64,000 nt of DNA from Archangium gephyra. Lineage in GTDB: Bacteria > Myxococcota > Myxococcia > Myxococcales > Myxococcaceae. The stretch is taken from assembly GCA_003243425.1 (NCBI GenBank), contig QFQP01000008.1, positions 124,001 through 188,000 of the forward strand. Direction: 5' to 3'. Numbering within the stretch: position 1 is the first letter of the stretch; every line of letters begins with the position of its first letter. This document shows positions 1 to 16,255 of the stretch, piece by piece. The notes below the pieces were generated by a model that was given only the letters and a program-made list of their open reading frames with translations, was not told the DNA's origin and ran no database searches. A program made the position numbers and the translations under genes.

Positions 1-98
1 CGAAGCAGAAGATCCAGGACACCACCGCCGGCAGCCTCGAGGCCGCGGCGCGCACCATCGCGGGCACGGCCCGTTCGATGGGCATCCAGGTCGTCTGA
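1..98 (+). CDS. rplK: 50S ribosomal protein L11, C-terminal end only
   Basis: Only the last 31 codons lie in the window; the reading frame begins at base 3 and ends with TGA at 96-98. The visible peptide includes ARTIAGTARSMGIQVV, the conserved C-terminal helix of L11, which binds the GTPase-centre rRNA. The gene sits 47 bases upstream of rplA, the usual L11-L1 order. The identification is secure because of the sequence and the neighbour; the rest of the gene lies left of the window. Confidence 0.95.
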   Translation, partial: KQKIQDTTAGSLEAAARTIAGTARSMGIQVV

Positions 99-145
99 AC
101 CCTTCCATTCCTCTCCAACCACTTCTTTAGAAAGAGACAGTTTCC

Positions 146-853
146 ATGCCTGGTAAAAAGTTCAAGGCGGCCGCCGCCAAGGTCGACCGCAACAAGCGCT
201 ACACCATCGCCGAGGGGTTCTCCCTCGTGAAGACCACGTCGGACCTCGTGAAGGGCAAGTTCGACCAGACGGTCGACGTGGCCATCAACCTGGGTGTCGA
301 CCCCAAGCACGCGGACCAGATGGTTCGCGGCGCCGTCGTTCTCCCGAACGGCACCGGCAAGAGCGCGCGCGTTGCGGTCTTCGCCAAGGGCGAGAAGCAG
401 ACTGAAGCGACCAACGCCGGCGCCGACTTCGTCGGTGAGGCCGACCTCGCGAAGAAGATCGAAGAAGGCTTCATGGACTTCGACACCGTGATCGCCACGC
501 CCGACATGATGGGTGTCGTCGGTCGCCTCGGTAAGGTGCTCGGCCCCCGCGGCCTGATGCCGAACCCCAAGGTCGGCACGGTGACCATGGACCTCGCGCG
601 CGCCATCAAGGAAGCCAAGGGCGGCAAGATTGAGTTCCGCGCTGAGAAGGCGGGCATCGTGCATGCGCCGATCGGCAAGGCCTCGTTCGGCCCCGAGAAG
701 CTGACCGAGAACTTCAACACCCTCATCGAGCTGGTGATGAAGATGAAGCCGGCCACCGCGAAGGGCGTCTACCTCAAGGGCATCACCGTCAGCGCCACGA
801 TGGGCCCGGGCGTGAAGATCGACACCGCGGAAATCACTGCCCGCTTCAAGTGA
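146..853 (+). CDS. rplA: 50S ribosomal protein L1
   Basis: A 235-residue protein of normal L1 length, starting with ATG preceded by a purine-rich AGAAAGAGACAG. It carries the L1 core motif VLGPRGLMPNPKVGT around residues 130-145 and the motif KAGIVHAPIGKASF near residue 170. L1 forms the mobile stalk at the E site, and in many bacteria represses the L11-L1 operon by binding its mRNA. It follows rplK by 47 bases and probably shares its transcript. Nothing unusual is seen. Confidence 0.99.
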   Translation: MPGKKFKAAAAKVDRNKRYTIAEGFSLVKTTSDLVKGKFDQTVDVAINLGVDPKHADQMVRGAVVLPNGTGKSARVAVFAKGEKQTEATNAGADFVGEADLAKKIEEGFMDFDTVIATPDMMGVVGRLGKVLGPRGLMPNPKVGTVTMDLARAIKEAKGGKIEFRAEKAGIVHAPIGKASFGPEKLTENFNTLIELVMKMKPATAKGVYLKGITVSATMGPGVKIDTAEITARFK

Positions 854-862
854 GCTGAATCC

Positions 863-900
863 AGCCCGGTCGGGTAACCACCCGCCGGGCTTCAGTTTTG
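863..900 (+). terminator. GC-rich hairpin after rplA, terminator or attenuator
   Basis: The arm AGCCCGG at 863-869 pairs with CCGGGCT at 885-891. Inside it CGGGT (871-875) pairs with ACCCG (880-884) around a four-base loop, with one bulged base at 870. A short T-containing tail (TTCAGTTTTG) follows. It probably separates rplKA expression from rplJL-rpoBC. The tail is weak, so partial termination is the better guess. Confidence 0.5.
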
Positions 901-906
901 AAGGTG

Positions 907-949
907 TTGACACGGCGCGCTCACTTCGTGTAAGCGCGCCGAGCTTTTG
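907..949 (+). promoter_or_regulatory. Second hairpin overlapping a consensus -35 hexamer
   Basis: A perfect TTGACA lies at 907-912. Directly after it CGGCGCGCT (913-921) pairs perfectly with AGCGCGCCG (933-941), and GAGCTTTTGC follows. A -10 near 931 (TAAGCG) is poor. The segment may be a second terminator-like stem, an rplJ promoter whose spacer is palindromic, or both. Confidence 0.4.
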
Positions 950-999
950 CAATGTCGACGCCAATTCATGGCGTCAATCATCAACAGAATAGACCCTGG

Positions 1000-1222
1000 A
1001 CGAAGACAGCAGGGGTCTCCGGTAAGGACTTCGCGCCACCTTGGCACCTCGATGAGAGGGCGTGACGCGAAGAAGAGATCGGAGCCTTAAACGGTGGCCT
1101 CGAAGGGCCGCCCTGCCGAGACGGGGAGCGGTGAGAAATGCACGGGCGTGAGCTCGGGCTTCGCCTCACGAATCTCGCTCCTGCATCACGCTTTGCCGGG
1201 ATGTCAAAGACGGAAGGAGGTG
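1000..1222 (+). promoter_or_regulatory. Candidate L10 (rplJ) autoregulatory mRNA leader
   Basis: The gap from 854 to 1227 has no credible gene and lies where bacteria carry the L10(L12)4-binding leader. Visible stems are CTTCGCG (1029-1035) with CGCGAAG (1066-1072), CCGCCC (1108-1113) with GGGG-A-GCGG (1123-1131) around a GCCGAGAC-containing loop, and CGTGAG (1147-1152) with CTCACG (1165-1170). The rplJ ribosome-binding site AAGGAGGTG follows at 1214-1222. The call rests on position plus inspected pairings; I could not run a covariance model. Confidence 0.5.
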
Positions 1223-1227
1223 TACAG

Positions 1228-1743
1228 ATGCTCAAGAGCGAGAAGGAAGAGCTGATCAAGGAACTCACCGACAAGTTCACCCGTGCAAAGGGTGTGATTG
1301 TTGCGGAGTTCAATAAGCTCGACGTGGACACCGTCAACCGGCTTCGTAAGAAGCTGCGTGACGGCAAGGTCGAGTGGAAGGTGCTGAAGAACACGCTGGC
1401 GCGTCGCGCCGCGAAGGGCACCTCGGTCGAGAAGGTCTCCGATGATTTCGTGGGTCCGGTGGCAGTTGCCATCTCCTACGACGACGTCGTTGCGCCTGCG
1501 AAGATCCTTTCGGAGTTCGCGAAGGACCTCGAGACCGTCAAGATCAAGTCGGGTGTTGTTCAGGGCCAGAAGATCGACAAGGCGGGCGTGCAGGCACTGG
1601 CGAAGTTGCCGGGTCTGAACGAGCTGCGCGCGACGATCCTCAGCATGATCAACCAGCCGGCGACGAAGCTTGTCCGCACCATCAACGAGCCCGGCGGAAG
1701 CCTGGCGCGCGTGATCAAGGCGAAGGCCGACAAGGCCGCGTAA
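1228..1743 (+). CDS. rplJ: 50S ribosomal protein L10
   Basis: A 171-residue L10, the normal family length. An in-frame extension upstream to 1138 is rejected, because the ATG at 1228 has the strongest ribosome-binding site in the window (AAGGAGGTG, six bases before it) and matches the usual L10 N-terminus MLKSEKEELIKELT. The motif GVIVAEFNKLDVDTVNRLRKKLR is the rRNA-binding region (shown only by its key part). The C-terminal helix binds L7/L12 dimers. It probably represses its own operon through the leader just upstream. Confidence 0.98.
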   Translation: MLKSEKEELIKELTDKFTRAKGVIVAEFNKLDVDTVNRLRKKLRDGKVEWKVLKNTLARRAAKGTSVEKVSDDFVGPVAVAISYDDVVAPAKILSEFAKDLETVKIKSGVVQGQKIDKAGVQALAKLPGLNELRATILSMINQPATKLVRTINEPGGSLARVIKAKADKAA

Positions 1744-1794
1744 ACCCGTTTCATAACTCTCAACCGCAGTTCAATTTTCGAAGGATACAAAGTC

Positions 1795-2166
<372 letters not shown>

Positions 2167-2192
2167 TCGTTTCAAGAGTGTCGTTTCAGGCG

Positions 2193-2233
2193 AGCCGGTG
2201 ACCCCTATGGGCCACCGGCTTTGCCCGTCTTTT
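2193..2233 (+). terminator. Attenuator-like hairpin between rplL and rpoB
   Basis: AGCCGGTG (2193-2200) pairs with CACCGGCT (2213-2220), and the downstream sequence TTGCCCGTCTTTT is T-rich but interrupted. A partial terminator at this point is well known in enterobacteria, where it lowers rpoBC transcription relative to rplJL. Position and form fit that role; function is inferred. Confidence 0.6.
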
Positions 2234-2260
2234 CGTTCGTTCAGTTTTCTGGAGATTTGA

Positions 2261-6469
<4,209 letters not shown>

Positions 6470-6524
6470 CCGCTTGGGTCAGCCGTCAAATTGAAATTCG
6501 AACCTTTCGCAATAGGGTGAATCT

Positions 6525-10745
<4,221 letters not shown>

Positions 10746-10768
10746 GCAGTCGCTCGGTTGACTGAGTG

Positions 10769-10810
10769 AAGGCGGTCTTCGGGAAACCGGAGGCCGCCTT
10801 TTTCTTTTCC
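10769..10810 (+). terminator. Strong intrinsic terminator after rpoC
   Basis: A 14-pair stem runs from AAGGCGG (10769-10775) plus TCTTCGG to CCGGAGG plus CCGCCTT (10794-10800). It has a GAAA tetraloop at 10783-10786 and a T-rich tail TTTTTCTTTT. Two of the pairs are G-U wobbles. It ends the rpoBC transcript. Confidence 0.9.
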
Positions 10811-10818
10811 CGCGTCCC

Positions 10819-10846
10819 TTGCTGGTGTGGCGCGCTGCGTTATATG
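10819..10846 (+). promoter_or_regulatory. Promoter for the phasin-like gene pair
   Basis: TTGCTG at 10819-10824 and TATATG at 10841-10846 are spaced by 16 bases, right after the rpoC terminator. Transcription would start near 10853-10856, where an in-frame ATG (10856) also lies. It is a prediction from consensus and position. Confidence 0.5.
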
Positions 10847-10885
10847 CGGTGCGTCATGCGCGGTACTCACATCAACGGAGAAGCC

Positions 10886-11263
10886 ATGGCTCGCAAGCAG
10901 AACGTCGTGCAGTCGTCGGTAGCGGATGTGCAGTCGCTGGTGTTGGGTCAGCTGGAGGACGCGAAGAAGCGGCTGTCCGGCTTCGAGAAGGCGCTCGTGA
11001 AGCGCGGGCGCGCCCAGCAGAAGGAACTCGAGGCGTTGATCCGCAGCGTGCGGAGAGGCGCGCCGGTGAAGCAGATTGAAAAGAAGGCGACTGCCGCCGG
11101 CGTGGAGGTGAGGAAGCGCCTTGACGGACTTCAGGGGCAGCTGCGTGACGCCCTCGGTGTGGCGTCTCGTGAGGAAATTGTTCAGTTGAATCGAGAGCTT
11201 GCGCGACTGACGAAGAAGGTTGACGCACTCGTAACGCGCAAGGTCGTAACGCCCGCCGCGTAG
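10886..11263 (+). CDS. Phasin-like coiled-coil protein (copy 1)
   Basis: A 125-residue, highly charged and probably all-helical protein. Its C-terminal segment SREEIVQLNRELARLTKKVDAL matches the (P/S)(T/S)REE(I/V)..L...(V/I)..L zipper typical of PhaF/PhaI-type phasins on polyhydroxyalkanoate granules. The ATG at 10886 has ACGGAGAAG in front of it and gives the natural start MARKQNVVQSS. An in-frame ATG at 10856, nine bases after the -10, could be a leaderless alternative that adds ten residues. A second related gene follows 52 bases later. No PHA synthase lies in this window, so the granule role is inferred from the family only. Confidence 0.6.
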   Translation: MARKQNVVQSSVADVQSLVLGQLEDAKKRLSGFEKALVKRGRAQQKELEALIRSVRRGAPVKQIEKKATAAGVEVRKRLDGLQGQLRDALGVASREEIVQLNRELARLTKKVDALVTRKVVTPAA

Positions 11264-11315
11264 TTACGATGGGGGTTGTCGGAGTCGTGCAACGTGTGGT
11301 TGGAGGTGCGCACTT

Positions 11316-11594
11316 ATGGACTTTCAGCAGATCTGGGGACAGGCCCTGACGACGGTCGCAGGTGCGGAAGAGGAAGCGCAGAAGCTCCTCACCCGCCTAC
11401 AGGGCGTCGGTCAGGAGGAGTCGCGGAAGCTCGCCGAGCGTCTGACGGGTCAGCGCAAGGAGCTCGAGCGACGCCTCGATGACCTGGTGAAGGTGTCGGT
11501 GTCGCGGCTCAAGGTTCCGACCCGCGCAGAGATCACCCAGCTCAACGCCCGCCTCGACGGGCTGACGCGCCGCGTGGAGGCTCTCCAGAAGTGA
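11316..11594 (+). CDS. Phasin-like coiled-coil protein (copy 2)
   Basis: A 92-residue helical protein ending VPTRAEITQLNARLDGLTRR, which is clearly related to the tail of the preceding gene. Together they look like an ancient tandem duplication with a conserved C-terminal zipper and diverged N-terminal halves. The start MDFQQIWGQAL is preceded by TGGAGGTGCGCACTT, a good ribosome-binding site. Its stop overlaps the next start (GTGA at 11591-11594), so it is translationally coupled to a lytic transglycosylase. It may instead be a scaffold or granule-surface protein unrelated to PHA. Confidence 0.55.
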   Translation: MDFQQIWGQALTTVAGAEEEAQKLLTRLQGVGQEESRKLAERLTGQRKELERRLDDLVKVSVSRLKVPTRAEITQLNARLDGLTRRVEALQK

Positions 11595-12256
11595 AGTGGA
11601 CCCTGCCATTGGTGGCTGCCGTGTGCGTGGCCACCATCGGTTGGAGCCTGCGACCCCTGTTCGAGGCCGAGGCGCCCTCGCGCATCGAGGTGGAAGGTGC
11701 GCGCCCGGTTCGCCCGCCGGAGTTCGATCGCATCATGGCCGTTCTCGATGTTCGGGCCCCGGGTTGGGGCATGGAGCTCCGTGAGCACGTGGCCCAGGCC
11801 ATTGCGGAAGAGTCGGCGGTGGCTGGCCTCGACCCCATGCTGGTGATGGCGGTCATCGAGGTCGAGTCGGAGTTTCAGCAGGAAGCCACGTCGGTGGTGG
11901 GCGCTCGCGGGTTGATGCAGCTGCGCCCCACCACGCTGATGTGGGTCGCGGAGCGGGAAGGCGTGAAGCTCTCGCGCGCCGAGCTGGAGTCGGACCCGGC
12001 GCTGAACGTGCGCCTGGGCGTCCGGTACCTCAAGTACCTGAAGGACCTGTTCCGCGGTCGGCTCGACCTGACGCTCATGGCGTACAACGCCGGGCCCAAC
12101 CGGTTGAAGGCGGGGCTCAAGGAGAAGAGCACCGACCAGTGGGTGAACTACGTGCGCGCCGTGCGTCGTGAATACGCCGGGCTCAAGCGCTCGTTGGGGG
12201 AGTCGGGCGATTGGACACTCGCCACGCGCGAGTCCGTCACCGCGACGCAGCAGTGA
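11591..12256 (+). CDS. Lytic transglycosylase, SLT domain
   Basis: A 221-residue protein with a single N-terminal membrane or signal segment (residues 4-20) followed by an SLT/goose-lysozyme-like domain. Glu92 in the motif EVESEF is the expected catalytic acid, followed by GARGLMQLRPTT and the substrate-groove motif LMAYNAGPNR near residue 160. The family cleaves the MurNAc-GlcNAc bond of peptidoglycan to form 1,6-anhydroMurNAc, acting in the periplasm. The GTG start overlaps the stop of the phasin-like gene by four bases. The protein is compact, close to MltE or Slt catalytic cores. Confidence 0.85.
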   Translation: MKWTLPLVAAVCVATIGWSLRPLFEAEAPSRIEVEGARPVRPPEFDRIMAVLDVRAPGWGMELREHVAQAIAEESAVAGLDPMLVMAVIEVESEFQQEATSVVGARGLMQLRPTTLMWVAEREGVKLSRAELESDPALNVRLGVRYLKYLKDLFRGRLDLTLMAYNAGPNRLKAGLKEKSTDQWVNYVRAVRREYAGLKRSLGESGDWTLATRESVTATQQ

Positions 12257-12302
12257 GCGAAAGCGCCTGCTGAGCGCGCTTGCCTGCGCCAGACTCGGGC
12301 GC

Positions 12303-12767
12303 ATGTCAGACAAGTCGATTCAAGAGACCTACGCGCCGCACAACGCGTGCTTCGGCTGTGGCCCGGCCAACGAGAAGGGCTTGCGCATTCGCACCTTCGC
12401 CAGGGGCGACGAGTTCGTCGCCACGTGGTCACCGGAGCCACACCACGAGGCGTTCCCCGGGGTGTTGAACGGCGGCATCATCGGGGCGCTGCTCGACTGT
12501 CACTGCAACTGGGCGTCGGCGTACCACCTCATGCGGAAGGCAGGCGCCGCGTCACCGCCGTGCACCGTCACCGCCGACTACGCGATCGTGCTCAAGCGCC
12601 CGTGTCCGACCGACACCCCCGTTTCGCTCACCGCGAAGGTCGTCGAATCGACCGACACCAAGTGCGTGGTCGAAGGCGTGCTCGAGTCGCAGGGGAAGGT
12701 GAGGGCGACGTGCCGCGGAACGTTCGTCGCCGTGCAGGAAGGGCATCCCGCGTATCACCGTTGGTGA
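12303..12767 (+). CDS. Hotdog-fold thioesterase (PaaI/THEM4-like)
   Basis: A 154-residue protein. It opens with NACFGCGPANEKGLRI, the Cys-x2-Cys signature seen at the start of THEM4-like hotdog proteins, and continues with FPGVLNGGIIGALLDCHCNW, the helix that carries the family's active-site region. Such enzymes hydrolyse acyl-CoA thioesters; the substrate is unknown here. It stands alone after the transglycosylase gene, with CAGACT seven bases before the ATG as a possible weak -10. It converges with the MetE-like gene. Confidence 0.75.
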   Translation: MSDKSIQETYAPHNACFGCGPANEKGLRIRTFARGDEFVATWSPEPHHEAFPGVLNGGIIGALLDCHCNWASAYHLMRKAGAASPPCTVTADYAIVLKRPCPTDTPVSLTAKVVESTDTKCVVEGVLESQGKVRATCRGTFVAVQEGHPAYHRW

Positions 12768-12785
12768 CTCGCCCCCGGCGTCTCG

Positions 12786-13511
12786 TCAGCCAGGCCCGTG
12801 CGCCGAGCGTTCGCGGACCAACGACTGCACGCGCCGGAGCTCCCCGAGCACGGCGCGCGCGGTCAACGCATCGAACCCGCCGAGACCGCACGCAGGACTC
12901 AACAACACGCGATCTGTCCCTGAGGCGGCGGTCAGGAGCGCGTCCACGTCGACCTTCGGGCCCGGCGACGTCGGCACGACACCCACGGCGAGCCACGTGT
13001 CGCCAAGCCGTTCCTGTGTCACCGCGTGCAACGACAGCCGTGCATCGAAGCTCACGATGTCGAAGTCAGCGGCAAGCACGTGGGCCCAGTCGGCATCGCC
13101 GCAGCAGTGCAGCCCGACGATCGCTCCGACGTCTCGAAGCGCGTCGCGCAACGGCAGCACGCCCTCGACCGACGCGCCCGCGGCCAGCATCGGCTCGTCG
13201 ATGAACACCAGCACCTCGACGTTGATGGCCTTGAGCGCCTTCACGTACCCGAGCGCCTGCTCCGTCGCGTCGCGTTGACCGCTCGCTGGGCCCGGTACCT
13301 GAACCTTGGCGAACTTCGCGCGTCGAACGCGCAGTTGCTCTACGAACCATGGCCACGACGCTGGCCGCAGCCCGCGCAACGTCTCGCCATCACCAACCAG
13401 CTCCGGCAGCGTCGGCACGTCGAACTCGAAGGCCAGTTCGCGCGAAGGAACGCCGCCGATGCCCACCGTCGCACATGGTGCGAGCTGTCGGAGCTTTTCC
13501 CTCGGATTCAC
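12786..13511 (-). CDS. MetE/UROD-superfamily protein, short form
   Basis: A 241-residue TIM-barrel-like protein. It has the cobalamin-independent methionine synthase features VFIDEPML (residues 102-109), HCC at 135-137 and SPACGLGG at 205-212, so the likely zinc ligands are His135, Cys137 and Cys208. It is far shorter than the roughly 750-residue MetE and corresponds to a minimal C-terminal catalytic barrel. Short homologues are thought to be corrinoid-dependent or other methyltransferases; the substrate is unknown. The GTG start at 13511 is preceded, six bases away, by TAGAGT. Confidence 0.65.
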   Translation of the reverse strand: MNPREKLRQLAPCATVGIGGVPSRELAFEFDVPTLPELVGDGETLRGLRPASWPWFVEQLRVRRAKFAKVQVPGPASGQRDATEQALGYVKALKAINVEVLVFIDEPMLAAGASVEGVLPLRDALRDVGAIVGLHCCGDADWAHVLAADFDIVSFDARLSLHAVTQERLGDTWLAVGVVPTSPGPKVDVDALLTAASGTDRVLLSPACGLGGFDALTARAVLGELRRVQSLVRERSAHGPG

Positions 13512-13559
13512 GACGACACTCTAGCGGTGCGAGGCACGCGGGGTAGGCTCTCGCGCCTG

Positions 13560-14120
13560 ATGCGCTTTCGGGGGCTTGCCGCTGCGGTCCTCATCTTCGG
13601 GTCAACCAGCCTCGCCGCCGGTGGCTCCGTCGACCTCCAAGCCGCGTTGCCCGTGCTGTTGAAGGTGCTCACCTACGACGTCAACTTCGACGCGCGTGGC
13701 GCCGGGCCGTTCGTCGTGCTGGTCGTCTCGGAGCCCGGCCAGTCGGCGGCTCGCAGCGCCCTCGTCGGCGACCTGAAGGAAGCCGCCGTCACCGAGATCA
13801 AGAAGCGCCCACTCAAGTACGTGCCCGTCGACTTTCGCGACGAAGGTCAACTTCAGGTCCACATCGACAAGAACAAGGCCTCGGCGCTTCTCCTGGTGCC
13901 CGGCGCCCCGCACAACGTCGTCAAAGCCCTGTGGGACGCGGCCCAGGACAACCAGCTCTACGCGCTCGCGCTCGACGCCGAGACCGTTCAGACGTCCTTC
14001 CCGGTCGGCGTGACCATGGTCGGCGACAAACCGCAGATCGTGATCAACGAGAAGTCTTCGAAGGCCGTCGGGGCGCGCTTCGAGACCGTCGTTCTGCGTC
14101 TTGCGAAGGTGATCCAGTAG
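13560..14120 (+). CDS. YfiR-like periplasmic protein
   Basis: A 186-residue protein with a signal peptide (MRFRGLAAAVLIFGSTSLAA). A periplasmic domain of the YfiR/DUF4154 type follows: a start near LPVLLKVLTYDVNF, a FVVLVVSEPG strand, and a tail with FPVGVTMVGDKPQIVIN and LRLAKVI. In Pseudomonas, YfiR represses the diguanylate cyclase YfiN; no cyclase gene is adjacent here. The ATG at 13560 is chosen because it gives a proper signal peptide and sits ten bases after TAGGCT. The frame stays open upstream, but only across the antisense neighbour. Confidence 0.6.
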   Translation: MRFRGLAAAVLIFGSTSLAAGGSVDLQAALPVLLKVLTYDVNFDARGAGPFVVLVVSEPGQSAARSALVGDLKEAAVTEIKKRPLKYVPVDFRDEGQLQVHIDKNKASALLLVPGAPHNVVKALWDAAQDNQLYALALDAETVQTSFPVGVTMVGDKPQIVINEKSSKAVGARFETVVLRLAKVIQ

Positions 14121-14138
14121 TTCGGCGCACGAAACGCT

Positions 14139-14167
14139 TTGACCGCGAAACTGTGGATCTTTATGGT
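14139..14167 (+). promoter_or_regulatory. nuoA promoter, near-leaderless
   Basis: TTGACC at 14139-14144 and TATGGT at 14162-14167 are separated by exactly 17 bases, and the nuoA ATG begins nine bases after the -10. Transcription should start within a few bases of the start codon. There is no Shine-Dalgarno sequence between them. Confidence 0.6.
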
Positions 14168-14176
14168 GCCCGCGCG

Positions 14177-14545
14177 ATGGAGAATCCGCTTACGCCGTAC
14201 CTGCCGATCGCCGTGGTCCTCGGACTTGCGGGCGCGATGGCAGCCCTGATCCCCGCGCTCACCACGCGACTGGGACCCCGCACCACGACTTCCACCAAGT
14301 CCGAGCCCTTCGAAGGCGGCAACGCCCCGATGGGTTCCGCTCGCCAGCGTTTCGCCGTGAAGTTCTACGTCGTCGCGCTGCTCTTCATCGTGTTCGACGT
14401 CGAAGCGGTGTTCCTCTACCCGTGGGCCGTCAATTTCAAGGCGCTCGGCTGGTTCGGTTACACGACCATGGCCGTGTTTGCTTCCACCCTCGTCGCGGCG
14501 CTCGCGTACGTCTGGAAAAAGGGCGCCCTGGACTGGGAGAGCTGA
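14177..14545 (+). CDS. nuoA: NADH-quinone oxidoreductase subunit A
   Basis: A 122-residue membrane subunit of respiratory complex I with three transmembrane helices (about residues 8-28, 60-82 and 90-112). The conserved loop is KSEPFEGGNAP, including the Glu-Gly-Gly turn, and the helix motif FYVVALLFIVFDVEAVFLYPWA is recognisable from its core FDVEAVFLYPW. It starts at ATG 14177 right after a well-formed promoter. It is followed after three bases by nuoB. The other nuo genes are not in the window. Confidence 0.97.
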   Translation: MENPLTPYLPIAVVLGLAGAMAALIPALTTRLGPRTTTSTKSEPFEGGNAPMGSARQRFAVKFYVVALLFIVFDVEAVFLYPWAVNFKALGWFGYTTMAVFASTLVAALAYVWKKGALDWES

Positions 14546-14548
14546 ATC

Positions 14549-15100
<552 letters not shown>

Positions 15101-15121
15101 GTCGAACGCAGTGAAGTTCTT

Positions 15122-15153
15122 CGCGCCGGTGCTCCTCGTTGAGCGCCGGCGCG
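15122..15153. terminator. Terminator-like hairpin between nuoB and mutY
   Basis: CGCGCCGG (15122-15129) pairs with CCGGCGCG (15146-15153), continued inward by a T-G wobble and GCTC/GAGC around a six-base loop. That gives a 13-pair stem between two convergent genes. There is no clear T tract on either side, so efficiency is uncertain. Confidence 0.5.
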
Positions 15154-15179
15154 ATGCGTTTGGAGCAGCTGACTGTTCT

Positions 15180-16229
15180 TCAGGTCAGCTGCCGCAGCAC
15201 CTCACGCATCGCCGAGCTCATGCCCAGCGCCGCGACCTCGTTCGTGGGCACCCAACGCCACTCGACGTAGCCCGCCGGCGGCCTCGCCAGCTTCGCCGGC
15301 ATCGTCACCGGGTGCGCGTGCAGCACCAGGTCGCGATGGGTGAGGGTGCGCTCGAGCACCAGCATCTCGGGGCCGACGATCACCTGCGTCCCGAGCGCCA
15401 CCGAGAGCTCCGCTTCCGTCGACGGCAGCTCCCACAGGCCTCCGAACAGCCCCTTCTCTTCGCGGCGGGCGAGCAGCACGTCTTTCCCTCGTCGCGCGAC
15501 CGCCACCCGCAACTCGAGCCGCTTCCGCTTTGCCGCCTTCTTGGGGGGCGGCAGCTCGTCGACGCGACCGTGGAGGAACGCACCACAGGACGCGCGCACC
15601 GGGCACAGCAGGCACAACGGGTTCTGCGGCGTACACACCGTCGCCCCCAGTTCCATCAACGACTGGTTCCAGTCGCCCGGCCGCTCACCGCTCACCAGCG
15701 TGGTCGCCGCAGCCCACAGGGTCTTCTCGCGCTCACGTTCACCCGGAGCCCCTTCGATCTCGAGCAGCCGCGACAGCACGCGCGCCACGTTCCCATCGAC
15801 CAGCGGCGCCTCGAGCCCGAAGGCGATCGAGGAAACGGCGCCTGCGGTGTACCGGCCAAAGCCCGGCAGCTCGAGCAACGCGTCGACCGAATCGGGAACC
15901 TCGCCCCCATGGGTCGTGGCGATCACCTGTGCTGCACGGTGGAGGTTCCTCGCGCGCGAGTAGTACCCGAGCCCCGACCACAGCCCGAGCACGTCTTTGA
16001 CTTCAGCGGCGGCGAGCGCGCGAACGTCGGGGAAACGCGCGAGGAACCGCTCCCAGTAGTGCACGACGCGGTCGACCTGCGTCTGCTGCAGCATCACTTC
16101 GCTGACCCAGATGCCGTAGGGGTCTTTCGTGCGTCGCCACGGCAGATCGCGCTGCGTGCGATCGAACCAGCGCAGCAGCTGCCCGCGTAACTCCAGCTTC
16201 ACGGCCTGTGCTCGTTCGACGGCGCTCAC
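15180..16229 (-). CDS. mutY: A/G-specific adenine DNA glycosylase MutY
   Basis: Removes adenine mispaired with 8-oxoguanine in base-excision repair. With the start at GTG 16229, catalytic Glu44 lies in the motif SEVMLQQTQV and Asp145 in PLVDGNVARV. The iron-sulfur ligands are Cys199, Cys206, Cys209 and Cys215 (C-x6-C-x2-C-x5-C). A helix-hairpin-helix (LPGFGRYTAG) and a C-terminal NUDIX-like 8-oxoG recognition domain are present. A GTG at 16238 is an alternative start, but it touches the TATAGC element directly, whereas 16229 keeps a nine-base gap. Confidence 0.95.
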   Translation of the reverse strand: MSAVERAQAVKLELRGQLLRWFDRTQRDLPWRRTKDPYGIWVSEVMLQQTQVDRVVHYWERFLARFPDVRALAAAEVKDVLGLWSGLGYYSRARNLHRAAQVIATTHGGEVPDSVDALLELPGFGRYTAGAVSSIAFGLEAPLVDGNVARVLSRLLEIEGAPGEREREKTLWAAATTLVSGERPGDWNQSLMELGATVCTPQNPLCLLCPVRASCGAFLHGRVDELPPPKKAAKRKRLELRVAVARRGKDVLLARREEKGLFGGLWELPSTEAELSVALGTQVIVGPEMLVLERTLTHRDLVLHAHPVTMPAKLARPPAGYVEWRWVPTNEVAALGMSSAMREVLRQLT

Positions 16230-16238
16230 GCGGCGCAC

Positions 16239-16246
16239 GCTATATC
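16239..16246. promoter_or_regulatory. Shared divergent -10 element between mutY and the next gene
   Basis: GCTATATC reads TATATC on the plus strand, nine bases before the ATG at 16256. It reads TATAGC on the minus strand, nine bases before the GTG at 16229. The A/T core is nearly symmetric, as in known bidirectional bacterial promoters. No clear -35 was seen for either direction. Confidence 0.45.
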
Positions 16247-16255
16247 TCGCCGCTC

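Noticed and set aside
1138..1227. N-terminal extension of L10 from the ATG at 1138
   Set aside because: The ATG at 1228 has a near-perfect Shine-Dalgarno and gives the standard family N-terminus; the extra 30 codons lie in the structured leader.
981..1472. A 163-codon minus-strand frame across the rplJ leader and start
   Set aside because: Ser/Phe/Arg-rich composition, overlaps rplJ by 245 bases, and the leader region is better explained by RNA structure.
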